IMG/VR virus record: IMGVR_UViG_3300023109_000076
Location: 1-32,067 of that record
Direction: 5' to 3' (one strand)
DNA from: a virus
Length of the DNA stretch: 32,067 bases
Shown: in pieces, positions 22,080-29,326 of the stretch
Layout of the letters: each line of letters starts with the position of its first letter
Numbering within the stretch: the first letter of the stretch is position 1
The notes under the pieces: model-generated
What the model saw: the letters and a program-made list of their open reading frames with translations, nothing else
What the model was told of the DNA's origin: nothing
The model's database searches: none
Position numbers and translations under genes: made by a program

Positions 22080-22851
22080 AGAAATAATAGGGTTACCATC
22101 CTTACAGTACCATTTAGATAACAATCTAACGTTATCAGAGAATATCTACCGTTATAGCTCTGACGCCTTTATACAATTATTTGCTGAAGCAAGAGATGCT
22201 TGGAGAGACGGTTATATTACGTTAAACGAGGATGATCAAATATTATTAGAAAGCACCGATATAGGTGAGTATGGAGATTACAATGGAATGAAAGTACCTT
22301 TAGATTTACCGATGGTATCACCAGATAAGAACGCTTTGTTCGAAATAGGCTGCATGATTGATAACATGATCGAAAACGAGGATACGATTGACGAAGCTAT
22401 GAGTATAGACGAAATGATCGATTACGATCTAGTCAAAGAGCTTGTCGAATCAATCGGCGGTACTATTAATATGGAAAGATTTAGACAAGCTGTAGAGATC
22501 CATAATGAAACATTCGACTATTCTGGATTTGACTTACTTAAAGCAGCAGTTGATTATATTCCTGAAGCAGAGTATAGAGGTAAAAAAGTAGCACTTAACA
22601 AACCAAAGCGTGGTGGATCTAAAAAGTTCTACGTTTATGTTAAGTCAAAGAAAGGTAACGTTAAAAAAGTATCATTTGGTGATACTAATCTTTCAGTTAA
22701 GTTAAAACAAAGAGGAGCTAGAGCATCTTTCGCAGCTCGTCATAAATGTTCAACAAAGAAAGACAAAACAAAAGCAGGTTATTGGTCTTGTAATATAGGC
22801 CGTTATTGGAAATCATTAGGTGGCGGATCAAACTTCTCAGGTTACTGGTAG
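22066..22851 (+). CDS. 261-aa protein with conserved C-terminal Lys/Cys domain
   Basis: The N-terminal part has LSENIYRYSSDAFIQLFAEAR and GEYGDYNGMKVPLDLP, and the C-terminal about 95 residues (YRGKKVALNKPKRGGSKKF through CSTKKDKTKAGYWSCNIGRYWKS) form a compact basic domain with two Cys. This C-terminal pattern recurs, from my memory of the pattern, in many marine T4-like phage proteins without a known function. It may bind nucleic acid or the capsid, which is unproven. It overlaps the SegE-like gene by 14 bases and its last 32 bases overlap the next gene. Confidence 0.55.
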   Translation: MLKIKEIIGLPSLQYHLDNNLTLSENIYRYSSDAFIQLFAEARDAWRDGYITLNEDDQILLESTDIGEYGDYNGMKVPLDLPMVSPDKNALFEIGCMIDNMIENEDTIDEAMSIDEMIDYDLVKELVESIGGTINMERFRQAVEIHNETFDYSGFDLLKAAVDYIPEAEYRGKKVALNKPKRGGSKKFYVYVKSKKGNVKKVSFGDTNLSVKLKQRGARASFAARHKCSTKKDKTKAGYWSCNIGRYWKSLGGGSNFSGYW

Positions 22852-23110
22852 ACCTTATTCTGAAAAAAAAGAAAACGGTTATATATTAAGAGAGTTCTCT
22901 CACGATACTCCTTCATTTGAATTTGTATGGCATAGAGATAAAGAAGACCGTATGGTTGAATCTACACACACAACAGATTGGTTATTACAACTTGACAATC
23001 AAGTTCCCCAACGATTATCAAAAGACAAACTATTTATACCAAAAGAGACATATCACCGTTTGATAAAAGGAACTGGTGATTTAGTTGTAAAGATATGGCA
23101 AAAGGATTAA
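22820..23110 (+). CDS. 96-aa small conserved phage protein, GTG start
   Basis: The product begins with a GTG start (22820) inside the end of the preceding gene; no ATG is available before the conserved part. It contains REFSHDTPSFEFVWHRDKEDR (30-49) and ends FIPKETYHRLIKGTGDLVVKIWQ. The Glu/His/Arg pattern looks like a small beta sandwich (cupin-like) of a family common in marine phages, with unknown role. The next gene starts within its last codons. Confidence 0.55.
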   Translation: MADQTSQVTGRPYSEKKENGYILREFSHDTPSFEFVWHRDKEDRMVESTHTTDWLLQLDNQVPQRLSKDKLFIPKETYHRLIKGTGDLVVKIWQKD

Positions 23111-23232
23111 CTTTAGGTAACTACGTAGGTGGTACTAAAAAAAAGAGACCAGGCATACATGCTAAGTCTAAAACATCTAAGCTAAAAGGTAGTAGGAACT
23201 ACAAAAAGGCATACAGAGGACAAGGAAAATAA
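23095..23232 (+). CDS. 45-aa basic small protein (KRPGIHAKSKTSK type)
   Basis: ATG at 23095 lies inside the end of the preceding gene (16-base overlap), and the frame ends at TAA 23230-23232. The product is very basic, with KKKRPGIHAKSKTSKLKGS (residues 15-33) and the ending NYKKAYRGQGK. I recognise this as a small family widely seen in marine phages; the high charge suggests nucleic acid or ribosome binding. Function unknown. Confidence 0.6.
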   Translation: MAKGLTLGNYVGGTKKKRPGIHAKSKTSKLKGSRNYKKAYRGQGK

Positions 23233-23234
23233 TT

Positions 23235-23699
23235 ATGAAACTATTAAATATTTTAACAGAAGAAAAAGGAATAGTAGCTGCTAATGCAACTATAAAGTTC
23301 CTTCGTGAAAAAATTTACCCTAAACTAAATGATAGTGACATGGATAAATTTGTTGTTGAAATGTGTGACCATTTAGATGCTACTCCTCCTTCATATAGAT
23401 TAAATGAAGAAAATTATTACACTAGGTACAAGGAAGAAGCAAACCATTTAGAAGCAGAACTTAAAGATACGTACAACAGAGATGATATCGACGTAAGGAT
23501 AATAGCACATTCAAATGGAGATAAAGCAATGGGTAAGGTAACAGTAAGAACTGAAGATGAGCTTCCACCTTCAGAATACCTTAACATAAAGAACACTTTA
23601 TCTGCAAAAGGTTTTGACATAACAGGAGGAGCAAACTATTCAGAACGTGAAGACGATAGAATAGTTTACCCTACTATAAAATTTGAATTCAAGATATGA
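23235..23699 (+). CDS. 154-aa hypothetical protein
   Basis: The product starts MKLLNILTEEKGIVAANATIKFLREK and is predicted alpha in the first 90 residues, then beta-rich to the C-terminus (KVTVRTEDELPPSEYLNIKNTL and VYPTIKFEFKI). No membrane segment or motif is seen. It is followed with a 4-base overlap by the next small gene. Not recognised. Confidence 0.5.
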   Translation: MKLLNILTEEKGIVAANATIKFLREKIYPKLNDSDMDKFVVEMCDHLDATPPSYRLNEENYYTRYKEEANHLEAELKDTYNRDDIDVRIIAHSNGDKAMGKVTVRTEDELPPSEYLNIKNTLSAKGFDITGGANYSEREDDRIVYPTIKFEFKI

Positions 23700-23887
23700 A
23701 ACTATCCAAAGTCATATTACAAAACAATACAATAGTTGAAAACATTGAACTTGCATTAACTGCAAACGATGTAAAAAGATTGACTAAAAATATATCTGAA
23801 AAGTTAGAAGAATATTTAGATATTGAAAATAGAGATCTTTTAGAAACCACTGTTGCTGCTGCAATCAAAGAACTTATTGTAGAATAG
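23696..23887 (+). CDS. 63-aa hypothetical protein
   Basis: The ATG overlaps the preceding stop region by 4 bases (ATGA), suggesting coupled translation. The product (MKLSKVILQNNTIVENIELALTAND...) has a short beta start and a helical, acidic C-terminus (LEEYLDIENRDLLETTVAAAIKELIVE). No family is recognised. Confidence 0.45.
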   Translation: MKLSKVILQNNTIVENIELALTANDVKRLTKNISEKLEEYLDIENRDLLETTVAAAIKELIVE

Positions 23888-23919
23888 TTTGGTTGTTTAA
23901 AATAATGTTCTTATCTTAT
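23888..23919 (+). promoter_or_regulatory. Bacteroidetes-type promoter for the primase gene
   Basis: TTTG at 23888-23891 and TATCTTAT at 23912-23919 are separated by 20 nt. The ATG at 23937 is 17 bases downstream and is preceded by ACGGTT. The -7 box is the same string as that at 4322. Confidence 0.45.
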
Positions 23920-23936
23920 ATGAGATACGGACGGTT

Positions 23937-24860
23937 ATGGATTACACTTTTCTTTTAGGATCAATTGAAAACATATTGGGCAAAAGTCACAAGAAAGCTA
24001 GAGACAATTATGCTTTCCACTGTCCTTTTTGTAATCATCGCAAACCTAAGTTAGAAATTAATATGCATACCAACGAAGAAGGTAAGAACTTCTGGGAGTG
24101 TTGGGTATGTCAAACTAGAGGTACAACTGTTCGTTCTTTGTTATACCAACTAAAAACTCCTAAAGAATCAGCAGTTGAAATATTAAGATACTTACCAAAA
24201 GGTGGTAGTATAGAATATAAAAACCTATCTATATTAGAGATACCTGGAGAGTATCAACCGTTACATAATGCTTCAAGTAGCTCAGTTGTAGCTAATATTG
24301 TAAAAAAATACCTATATGACAGAGGACTTACCGACAATGATTTTATTAAATATAGCATTGGGTACTGCACAACTGGAGACTATGGAGGAAGAGTTATTAT
24401 CCCGAGTTATAATGGATCCAATCAACTCAACTTTTTTGTTGCACGAACTTATGACGGAAATTACTATAAGTACAAAAATCCAGAAGCTTCTAAAGACATA
24501 ATCTTTTTTGAAAACTTAATCAATTGGAATGCACCTATTATACTCTGTGAAGGAGTATTTGATGCCATTGCTATCAGAAGAAACGTTATACCTTTATTAG
24601 GTAAAAGTATTTCCACTTCACTCTACAAAAAATTAATTACATCACCATTAACCGACATATACGTAGCTCTTGACACAGATGCAAGAGACCAAGCAATTAG
24701 TATGTCAGAAAAACTATTAAACCAAGGTAAGCGGGTCTTTTTGGTGGACCTACCAGGTAAGGACCCTTCTGAAATGGGTTTTACTGCATTTACCAAATTA
24801 ATTCAACAAGCGGAGGAACTGGACCTTTCCAATTTAATGCTCCGAAAATTAGACCTATGA
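23937..24860 (+). CDS. DNA primase (DnaG/gp61-type: zinc finger plus TOPRIM)
   Basis: The 307-residue protein has an N-terminal zinc-binding finger (C29-P-F-C32 and C55-W-V-C58), an RNA-polymerase-like middle with GGRVIIPSYNG (150-160), and a TOPRIM domain: E205 in LCEGVFDAIAI, D246 and D248 in VALDTDARD, and D277 in GKDPSE. These residues bind the metal ions of primer synthesis. No helicase domain follows, so the helicase must be elsewhere. This matches the T4 gp61 type. It lays down RNA primers at the phage replication fork. The nuclease gene overlaps its end by 4 bases. Confidence 0.85.
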   Translation: MDYTFLLGSIENILGKSHKKARDNYAFHCPFCNHRKPKLEINMHTNEEGKNFWECWVCQTRGTTVRSLLYQLKTPKESAVEILRYLPKGGSIEYKNLSILEIPGEYQPLHNASSSSVVANIVKKYLYDRGLTDNDFIKYSIGYCTTGDYGGRVIIPSYNGSNQLNFFVARTYDGNYYKYKNPEASKDIIFFENLINWNAPIILCEGVFDAIAIRRNVIPLLGKSISTSLYKKLITSPLTDIYVALDTDARDQAISMSEKLLNQGKRVFLVDLPGKDPSEMGFTAFTKLIQQAEELDLSNLMLRKLDL

Positions 24861-25639
24861 TTAAACAAGGTATGAATATTCTCGAACAAAACGAGAAGAA
24901 AAGATTAGACTTTAACCCCGATTTAAAGCAAATTAATTTTTTAGACCGCAGAGTCTATAAGCGAGGCGAAGGAGTATATTACCCGTCCGTAACCACTATA
25001 CTCCAATACATGCCCAAAAATAAGTTCTTCGAGACATGGATGAAGGACGTTGGGCATAACGCCGACCTTATAATGAGGAAAGCAGGTAAAGAAGGTACTC
25101 AAGTACATGAAGCAGCAGAAGACTTAGTAGAAGGAAAAGAAGTTAGCTGGATGGATGATTACGGTAGAGCTAAATACTCTCAGCTAGTTTGGGAAATGAT
25201 ACTTAGGTTTGCTGACTTTTGGAAGACTCATAAACCTGAACTTATATCTTCAGAACAATTCGTATGGTCCGACGAACATAAGTTTGCAGGTACAGCTGAT
25301 ATAGTATGTAAGATGAACGGAGAAGTGTGGCTAATAGATATTAAAACGTCTAACAGTATACATAAATCATATGACCTACAATTAGCTTCATATGCAAAAG
25401 GACTTGAAGAGAGTAGAGGTATAAAGATTGACAGAACTGCTATACTTTGGTTGAAAGCTCAATCAAGGGGACCGTCTAAACAAAAGAAAGTTATCCAAGG
25501 TAAAGGTTGGAAGCTATTGCAGATAGATGAAATCGATAAGAACTTTGAGTTGTTTAAACTCATTTACAAACTTTACGAATTGGAGAACCCTAATACTGAA
25601 CCTATTTATAATAGTTACCCAACAACGGTGAAAGTATGA
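24857..25639 (+). CDS. PD-(D/E)XK nuclease, RecB/Cas4-like exonuclease fold
   Basis: The 260-residue product shows the core residues of the PD-(D/E)XK fold: H84 in GTQVHEAAE, E133 in the strand before AGTAD, D148 in GTADIV, D161-x-K163 in WLIDIKTS, and the helix residue Q175 in LQLASYA. Such proteins cleave DNA, usually as exonucleases acting in recombination or in clearing host DNA. There is no Cys cluster, so it is unlikely to be an iron-sulphur Cas4. It lies right after the primase and overlaps it by 4 bases, consistent with a replication/recombination role. Confidence 0.75.
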   Translation: MIKQGMNILEQNEKKRLDFNPDLKQINFLDRRVYKRGEGVYYPSVTTILQYMPKNKFFETWMKDVGHNADLIMRKAGKEGTQVHEAAEDLVEGKEVSWMDDYGRAKYSQLVWEMILRFADFWKTHKPELISSEQFVWSDEHKFAGTADIVCKMNGEVWLIDIKTSNSIHKSYDLQLASYAKGLEESRGIKIDRTAILWLKAQSRGPSKQKKVIQGKGWKLLQIDEIDKNFELFKLIYKLYELENPNTEPIYNSYPTTVKV

Positions 25640-26295
25640 AAAAAAGTTTGATATATGCATTTATTTTACTATCTTTATATGGATGCGGGTCTTACACCCT
25701 CACTAACAATAAAGGTTATGAAATTAAAAGCATTCTTACTATTACCGAAGTTGGAGATACGATCGCTGTACCCTACAGACAGTTTGTCAAGTATAGAGAC
25801 ACTGAATTTGTTAGGTACAGATACAATAATAACTGGTACTGGAACAACTGGAGATACAACGATCCTTACTTCTGGTATCAATACAATAGCTGGAACGTAT
25901 ATGGACAATGGAATTACAATTACTACCGCAATAATTTTATTTATCAGCCTCGTAGTATCCCTAGTGTTAGACCGAAAGTTAAACCAAGACCTAGACCAAG
26001 ACCTAGACCAAACGTCCCAAGAGAACCAAGAGAACCAAGAGAACCAAGACCATTAAATAATGAAAATATCAGACTTAATCCTAGAGAAACGCAACAGACC
26101 CAAACTCGTAGTAATGGCGGGGGGAGCAGGTACAGGCAAGTCGTACCTTCTCAATCAACTAGATCTAGGATCACTCCACCAAGTCAACCCAGACAAATAC
26201 GTGGAGGATCCAGACAGTCCGGCATACAACAAACTAACTCCAGGGGTAGCTCTAGCCAACAAGGAGGCAGAAGCTCTGGCAGACGTCAAAACTAG
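25636..26295 (+). CDS. Periplasmic lipoprotein with Arg/Pro-rich and Arg/Ser/Gly-rich tail
   Basis: The 219-residue protein has a classical lipobox LYGC with C17 after a hydrophobic leader. Mature residues are beta-like to about 60, then very Tyr/Trp/Asn-rich (about 60-105), then two tandem-repeat segments (PRPRPRPRP and PREPREPREPR, 116-139) and a Ser/Gln/Arg/Gly-rich tail. The mature start (GSYTLT) lacks the Lys-Asp/Glu surface signal, so it likely stays in the periplasm. Its last 236 bases overlap the next gene in another frame. This tail type (SSGRRQN ending) resembles real flavobacterial secreted proteins, so I think the overlap is genuine. Alternatively the protein ends near 26060. Confidence 0.55.
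   Translation: MKKSLIYAFILLSLYGCGSYTLTNNKGYEIKSILTITEVGDTIAVPYRQFVKYRDTEFVRYRYNNNWYWNNWRYNDPYFWYQYNSWNVYGQWNYNYYRNNFIYQPRSIPSVRPKVKPRPRPRPRPNVPREPREPREPRPLNNENIRLNPRETQQTQTRSNGGGSRYRQVVPSQSTRSRITPPSQPRQIRGGSRQSGIQQTNSRGSSSQQGGRSSGRRQN
25984..26007 (+). repeat. Two 12-bp tandem repeats (CCAAGACCTAGA)
   Basis: Two perfect copies of CCAAGACCTAGA are followed by CCA. They encode part of the PRPRPRP segment of the lipoprotein and are prone to replication slippage. Confidence 0.8.
26017..26043 (+). repeat. Three 9-bp tandem repeats (CCAAGAGAA)
   Basis: Three perfect copies of CCAAGAGAA, followed by CCAAGACC, encode PREPREPRE. The unit is a multiple of three, so copy changes would not shift the frame. 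Confidence 0.8.
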
Positions 26296-26986
26296 CTTTG
26301 TTTGGGACACTACTGCATCTAATCCTGATAAGATAAAACTATTCTTAAACAAAGGGTATGATGTGTATATGGTTATGGTTTATACTCATCCAATGATAGC
26401 ATACATATCTAACTTTTCAAGAAATCGAAACGTTCCTAGATCAGCAGTATTTTCAACTTGGAGAAATGTTTACGACCTAATTGACAACTACAACAAAATG
26501 TTAAAAGGTAATTTGTCAATTTTTGTAAACACTAGAGAAGGAAAATTTGATAAAGAAATAGAAGCATTTAATGCGGCAGCTAAAAACGGTGCAGCAGGAA
26601 TATCTGACTATATCGAAAGATACAATAAAGCTAACGATACAGGTAAATCATCTTTTAGACAAGAATATGAAATGTCTGATCAAGAAAAACAAGAGTTCTA
26701 TAATGCAGTCAAAAATGTAGACTACGATACAGATGACTATAGTGAAGATAGAGCACTTAAAAAATACTTCACAGATTGGTATAGAAAGAACGGCGTAGGG
26801 CCAGGTGATGATAAGATGGATAAAAAAGTACAGTCTCATAGAAGAGCGGCTGATAATGCATCTAAAAAACAAAAAAAGGTATTAGATGATATTGCTGATA
26901 CTTTATATGATCCTATATTTCAGGAAAAACTTAAACACTCTACTCCTGCGGAGATTGACAGTAGAGTGCAAAACTTTTTAGCATAA
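26060..26986 (+). CDS. P-loop kinase (zeta-toxin/AAA-like nucleoside-type kinase)
   Basis: The 308-residue product has a clear Walker A motif GGAGTGKS (21-28) after a hydrophobic strand (KLVVMA), a NPDKY segment (43-47) and VWDTTASNPD (81-90) where D83 probably follows the strand that positions the substrate. This plan resembles the zeta-toxin and related small-molecule or nucleic-acid kinases. The C-terminal half is helical and charged. Its first 236 bases overlap the lipoprotein gene in another frame. It precedes a nucleotidyltransferase and a HAD phosphatase, suggesting a joint nucleotide or NAD-related pathway, which is inference. Substrate unknown. Confidence 0.7.
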   Translation: MKISDLILEKRNRPKLVVMAGGAGTGKSYLLNQLDLGSLHQVNPDKYVEDPDSPAYNKLTPGVALANKEAEALADVKTSFVWDTTASNPDKIKLFLNKGYDVYMVMVYTHPMIAYISNFSRNRNVPRSAVFSTWRNVYDLIDNYNKMLKGNLSIFVNTREGKFDKEIEAFNAAAKNGAAGISDYIERYNKANDTGKSSFRQEYEMSDQEKQEFYNAVKNVDYDTDDYSEDRALKKYFTDWYRKNGVGPGDDKMDKKVQSHRRAADNASKKQKKVLDDIADTLYDPIFQEKLKHSTPAEIDSRVQNFLA

Positions 26987-28200
26987 TGGCAATAGCACTT
27001 TACCCAGGAGGATTTAAACCACCCCATAGAGGTCATTTTGAAGTAGTAAAAAAACTACTCAATAATACACACGGTGGTAAAATATATGATAAAGAATCTG
27101 CTCAAGATGCAGCATCAAAAGCATTATCTGGAGAAAGTGATAAAGTAGAACCTATTAATAAGGTTGTAATATTTGTTGGAGAAAAAGATCGTAATGGTAT
27201 ATCAAAAGAGATAGCTATTAAGATATGGAATATTTATAAGAAATATTTAGGTAACGTAGAAGTTTATTCTGAAGTACCTAATCCTATGGCAAATGCTTCT
27301 GCTTATGCAAAGAAAAGACCAGAAGAAAAGTTTTATGCTGTAACAGGTATAAGAGGAGAAGACGATATGGTGGACCTTAGACGGATAACATCGTTTAAGA
27401 ATAGAGAAAATGTACAAGGATTGGTATTTCCAGCACCAGGAGGAACAAGAGCTACTGATTTGAGAAACGCAGTTTTATCAGGTAGTTTAGATAGAGTGAG
27501 AGACTTCTTTCCTAAAGAGTTATCTAGAGAAGAACTTAATAAAATAATCAGTATGTTAAAACAAAGTATCATATCTGAAATAATGACTAATAAAGTAGAT
27601 GAATTTTTTGATGAATGGTTTACAGAAACACAACCAGTTAACGAATTTTATTCTACTCCTGCTACTAGAACTAAAGCAACAATACCATCAGCTGATAGAG
27701 CTAAATTGGTAACTCTTTACAATAGAATAAGGAGTCAAATTGAAACAGATGGTGTAACTGTATCATTCAAAGATGATCATATCACTGTTACATTAGATGA
27801 CAGTGAGTCAACAGGGTTTGACTACAAACCTTACTTAGCTTCTCTATTAGAGTATATGATTGAAGAAGGTATGAAGATCACTCCTTTACCAGAAATAAAA
27901 ACAGTGAAAGATATATCTGAATCGTCAAACTTTTTTGGAAGAACTGCTTACTACGACCCCAATGTAAATGAAATAGTTCTTTACACAGAAGGTAGACATC
28001 CAAAAGATGTAGTTAGGTCTTTTGCACATGAAATGGTACACCACATGCAAAACCTAGAAGGTAGATTAGGTAAAATAGAAACTTCTAACACAAACGAATC
28101 AGAATACCTACTTAAATTAGAGCAAGAAGCTTACCTTACAGGTAATATTACTTTTAGAAATTGGGAAGATAAAATAAAAAACGGTTATGAAAAATCTTAA
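26986..28200 (+). CDS. Nucleotidyltransferase fused to a zincin-like metallopeptidase domain
   Basis: Residues 1-170 form a HxGH nucleotidyltransferase domain: YPGGFKPPHRGHFE (6-19, HRGH at 14-17) and GTRATDLR (153-160), where the ISTxxR-like segment belongs. Residues about 315-404 contain FAHEMVHHMQN with H348-E349-x-x-H352 and a downstream E in EQEAYLTGN (about 380), the three-ligand pattern of small zincins. The middle 180-310 is a helical linker. The first domain resembles NMN/phosphopantetheine-type adenylyltransferases; substrate unknown. The second would be a protease or a degenerate structural module. Its end overlaps the HAD gene by 14 bases. Confidence 0.65.
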   Translation: MAIALYPGGFKPPHRGHFEVVKKLLNNTHGGKIYDKESAQDAASKALSGESDKVEPINKVVIFVGEKDRNGISKEIAIKIWNIYKKYLGNVEVYSEVPNPMANASAYAKKRPEEKFYAVTGIRGEDDMVDLRRITSFKNRENVQGLVFPAPGGTRATDLRNAVLSGSLDRVRDFFPKELSREELNKIISMLKQSIISEIMTNKVDEFFDEWFTETQPVNEFYSTPATRTKATIPSADRAKLVTLYNRIRSQIETDGVTVSFKDDHITVTLDDSESTGFDYKPYLASLLEYMIEEGMKITPLPEIKTVKDISESSNFFGRTAYYDPNVNEIVLYTEGRHPKDVVRSFAHEMVHHMQNLEGRLGKIETSNTNESEYLLKLEQEAYLTGNITFRNWEDKIKNGYEKS

Positions 28201-28732
28201 TGAATTACTTGGTGTTGGGTACCCTCTTATGGAAGAAAAACCTAAACCTAAATATAAAATATATTGTGACATGGATGGAGTTCTTACTGACTTTGAAAGC
28301 AGGTTTGAACACTATACAGGAATGCATCCACAAGCATATGAAAAAGAAAAAGGTATAGCTGCTTTTTGGAACTTAATAGATGTAGAAGTTGGTGTAAAGT
28401 TTTGGGTAGGTATGCCATGGATGCCACAAGGTCAAGAGCTTTGGAATTTTATTAAACCTTATCAACCAGACTTACTAACTTCTCCTTCAAGAGATAATAA
28501 CTCTAGATTAGGAAAAAACTTATGGGTAAAGAATAATCTAAACCCTAAACCGAAAGTAATATTTGCATACTCTGCTGTTAAGCAAAGATATGCTAATGAA
28601 AATAGTATACTAATTGACGATAAAAAGTCAAACATTAACGAATGGACAGCTAAAGGTGGTATTGCTATTAGATGTAAAGACGGAAATGTTACCCATGTTA
28701 TAAAAAAATTAAAAGAACTAGGTTATGAATGA
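28187..28732 (+). CDS. HAD-superfamily phosphatase (5'-nucleotidase-like)
   Basis: The 181-residue product has the HAD motif I CDMDGVLTD with D28 and D30, motif II LLTSPSRD (T98/S99), a basic residue region GKNLWVKNN (109-117), and motif IV LIDDKKSN (D144-D145). The sequence is typical of the 5'(3')-deoxyribonucleotidase-like branch, which removes phosphate from nucleoside monophosphates. It has a short N-terminal extension and no membrane segment. It sits after the nucleotidyltransferase (14-base overlap) and before a zinc-binding protein (8-base overlap), so it is part of a tight operon. Confidence 0.75.
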   Translation: MKNLNELLGVGYPLMEEKPKPKYKIYCDMDGVLTDFESRFEHYTGMHPQAYEKEKGIAAFWNLIDVEVGVKFWVGMPWMPQGQELWNFIKPYQPDLLTSPSRDNNSRLGKNLWVKNNLNPKPKVIFAYSAVKQRYANENSILIDDKKSNINEWTAKGGIAIRCKDGNVTHVIKKLKELGYE

Positions 28733-29297
28733 ATCTCTACTTAAAAAAGAGTTTAAACAAAGTGATGTAGAAAGAGTTAGAAACTTAGTAAATAAAGACT
28801 TTACATCTAAAACCAAAATTCAGACAGGTTACCAGAAGTCATATGAATTTCATAAAGAGGGAGACATATGGGAAGAGTCTGGTAAAAAATGGACTATCAA
28901 GAATGGTTTGAAGCAAAATATTACCAAATTAGATAGTATAAAGCAAAAAGTAAAAATCCCTCTTAGTTGCCCTAAATGCAGTGGACCGATGAAACATTGG
29001 TTAGCAAAAAAAATGTATAAAATTCATGGATTTTGTTTTGACTGTACTATAGATTACGAAGCAACTTTAAAAAAAGCTGGACTATATGAGGAGTATGAGA
29101 AAAAAATGCTTACTGGTAATGTAGCAGCTTTTGCTAATGATTTAGAATCATGGGTAATGGAGACTTTAGCATCTAATATTTCTATGGTAACAGAGCAGGG
29201 TGATGTTGAAGAATGGCAAAACACTAGTAAGAAATTTGATCAAAAAATATTAAACGAATTGAATGGTTATTTAAAAGAGTTACGCAAACATATTTAA
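28725..29297 (+). CDS. 190-aa zinc-finger protein, marine-phage family
   Basis: Four cysteines, C82-P-K-C85 and C104-F-D-C107, flank about 18 residues including KHWLAKKMYKIHGF and predict a small zinc ribbon. The N-terminus has SDVERVRNLVNKDFTSKTKIQTGYQ and GDIWEESGKKWTIKNG, a conserved-looking beta unit, and the C-terminus is helical. I recognise the pattern as one of the unnamed proteins frequent in marine phages. It may bind nucleic acid or another protein. Its start overlaps the HAD gene by 8 bases in GGTTATGAATGA. Confidence 0.6.
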   Translation: MNESLLKKEFKQSDVERVRNLVNKDFTSKTKIQTGYQKSYEFHKEGDIWEESGKKWTIKNGLKQNITKLDSIKQKVKIPLSCPKCSGPMKHWLAKKMYKIHGFCFDCTIDYEATLKKAGLYEEYEKKMLTGNVAAFANDLESWVMETLASNISMVTEQGDVEEWQNTSKKFDQKILNELNGYLKELRKHI

Positions 29298-29299
29298 CT

Positions 29300-29308
29300 C
29301 TATTTATA
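29300..29308 (+). promoter_or_regulatory. Candidate late-promoter element CTATTTATA
   Basis: It is 18 bases before the ATG at 29327, right after the preceding stop (TAACT-CTATTTATA). The 14-base string TAACTCTATTTATA is identical to that at 6153-6166. No -33 box is visible. Confidence 0.45.
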
Positions 29309-29326
29309 GTATATATAACCATTACA

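Noticed and set aside
24316-24501. 61-codon frame inside the primase gene
   Set aside because: It is a shadow of the primase TOPRIM-side sequence and has no independent support.
23937-24860. Primase-helicase fusion
   Set aside because: The protein ends about 30 residues after the TOPRIM domain; no RecA-like helicase motifs follow.
25655-26056. 133-codon frame inside the lipoprotein gene
   Set aside because: It lies entirely within the lipoprotein gene in another frame and carries a Gln-Glu-Asn repeat caused by the same tandem repeats; no family pattern.
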